Source: an uncultured Achromobacter sp.
GTDB lineage: Bacteria; Pseudomonadota; Gammaproteobacteria; Burkholderiales; Burkholderiaceae_B
Direction: 5' to 3'
Length of the DNA stretch: 5,868 nucleotides
Assembly (NCBI GenBank): GCA_913775005.1
Contig: CAJYKY010000530.1
Span: forward strand, 1-5,868
A model generated the notes under the pieces. It was not told the DNA's origin and did no database searches. It saw nothing but the letters and a program-made list of their open reading frames with translations. A program made the translations under genes and the position numbers. How positions within the stretch are numbered: the first letter of the stretch is position 1; each line of letters begins with the position of its first letter. Below are positions 5,567-5,868 of this stretch, in pieces.

Positions 5567-5868
5567 TCAAGCGGCAGACGACGGCGGCAGCGATGCCGCC
5601 GCCGCTTGCCGCAGCCACGCCAGCAAGGCCGCCGCGCGCGGATCCTGGTCAAACGGCCGGGGCGACAGCAGAACGTACGCCGACCCGTCGCGCACAAATC
5701 CGCAAGGCGCCTCCAGCCGATGGTCGCGCAGCGCGTCGCGCACCATCAGCGCAGAACCGATGGCCACGCCCAGCCCTGCCACGGCCGCCTGCAAGCTCAG
5801 ATAGAAATGTTCGTACACCGGCCCCGATCTGCGCGGCGGTTTCTGGCCGGACGCCTGCGCCCATTGGC
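5567..5868 (-). CDS. LysR-type transcriptional regulator, C-terminal part (runs off right edge)
   Basis: The last 99 residues of a LysR-family regulator are visible; the frame stays open leftwards from the window edge to TGA at 5569-5567. The visible part begins QWAQASGQKPPRRSGPVYEH and contains FYLSLQAAVAGLGVAIGSAL, followed by a charged segment (VRDALRDHRLEAP), then GFVRDGSAYVLLSPRP and a final helix rich in Ala. This pattern is typical of the second half of the LysR effector-binding domain, in particular the GcvA/AmpR-like branch, where the LSLQAAxAGLGVA stretch is common. The N-terminal winged helix-turn-helix lies outside the window, as do its divergent target genes if there are any, so its ligand and regulon cannot be inferred. 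A GTG at 5818 lies inside the domain and is not the true start. It converges with the nuclease gene with an 18-bp gap. Confidence 0.9.
   Translation of the reverse strand, partial: QWAQASGQKPPRRSGPVYEHFYLSLQAAVAGLGVAIGSALMVRDALRDHRLEAPCGFVRDGSAYVLLSPRPFDQDPRAAALLAWLRQAAAASLPPSSAA

Noticed and set aside
5649..5864. 71-codon minus-strand frame overlapping the LysR gene
   Set aside because: It is a +1 frame of the LysR coding region. The effector-domain pattern is in the other frame, so there is no sign of a frameshift.

Overview
The window is an ordinary, GC-rich stretch of bacterial chromosome carrying housekeeping genes. The protein sequences resemble what I remember of Bordetella/Achromobacter-type Alcaligenaceae (Betaproteobacteria, Burkholderiales), and mreB next to a divergent gatCAB operon also fits that group. 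The assignment comes from recognising protein sequences and gene order, not from a database search.

Layout: (1) 1-201, minus strand, is the N-terminal end of mreB (cell-shape actin), which runs off the left edge. (2) 202-428 is a divergent control region between mreB and gatC. It has an exact TATAAT hexamer and a small inverted repeat. (3) 429-3841, plus strand, is gatC-gatA-gatB, the tRNA-dependent amidotransferase operon. gatC and gatA are 3 nt apart. gatA and gatB are separated by 116 bp that contain a 33-codon ORF overlapping the gatA stop, plus two small hairpins. (4) 3876-3911 is a strong hairpin with A and T tracts on its two sides, so it can end transcription of gatB from the left and pyrE from the right. 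(5) 3940-4626, minus strand, is pyrE (orotate phosphoribosyltransferase). (6) 4627-4759 is a second divergent control region. (7) 4760-5548, plus strand, is an exonuclease III/Crc-family gene that starts at TTG behind a good Shine-Dalgarno site. (8) 5567 to the right edge, minus strand, is the C-terminal part of a LysR-type regulator, convergent with the nuclease gene.

Functionally, gatCAB amidates misacylated Asp-tRNA(Asn) and/or Glu-tRNA(Gln) for translation, pyrE makes OMP in pyrimidine synthesis, and the nuclease is expected to act in base-excision repair. These are separate transcription units sharing divergent promoters and a bidirectional terminator, not one pathway.

I found no mobile element, CRISPR array, RNA gene or clear new system. 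The points most worth a second look are the pyrE/exonuclease pair, which matches the pyrE-crc arrangement of Pseudomonas but keeps its catalytic residues, and the structured, ORF-containing gap between gatA and gatB.
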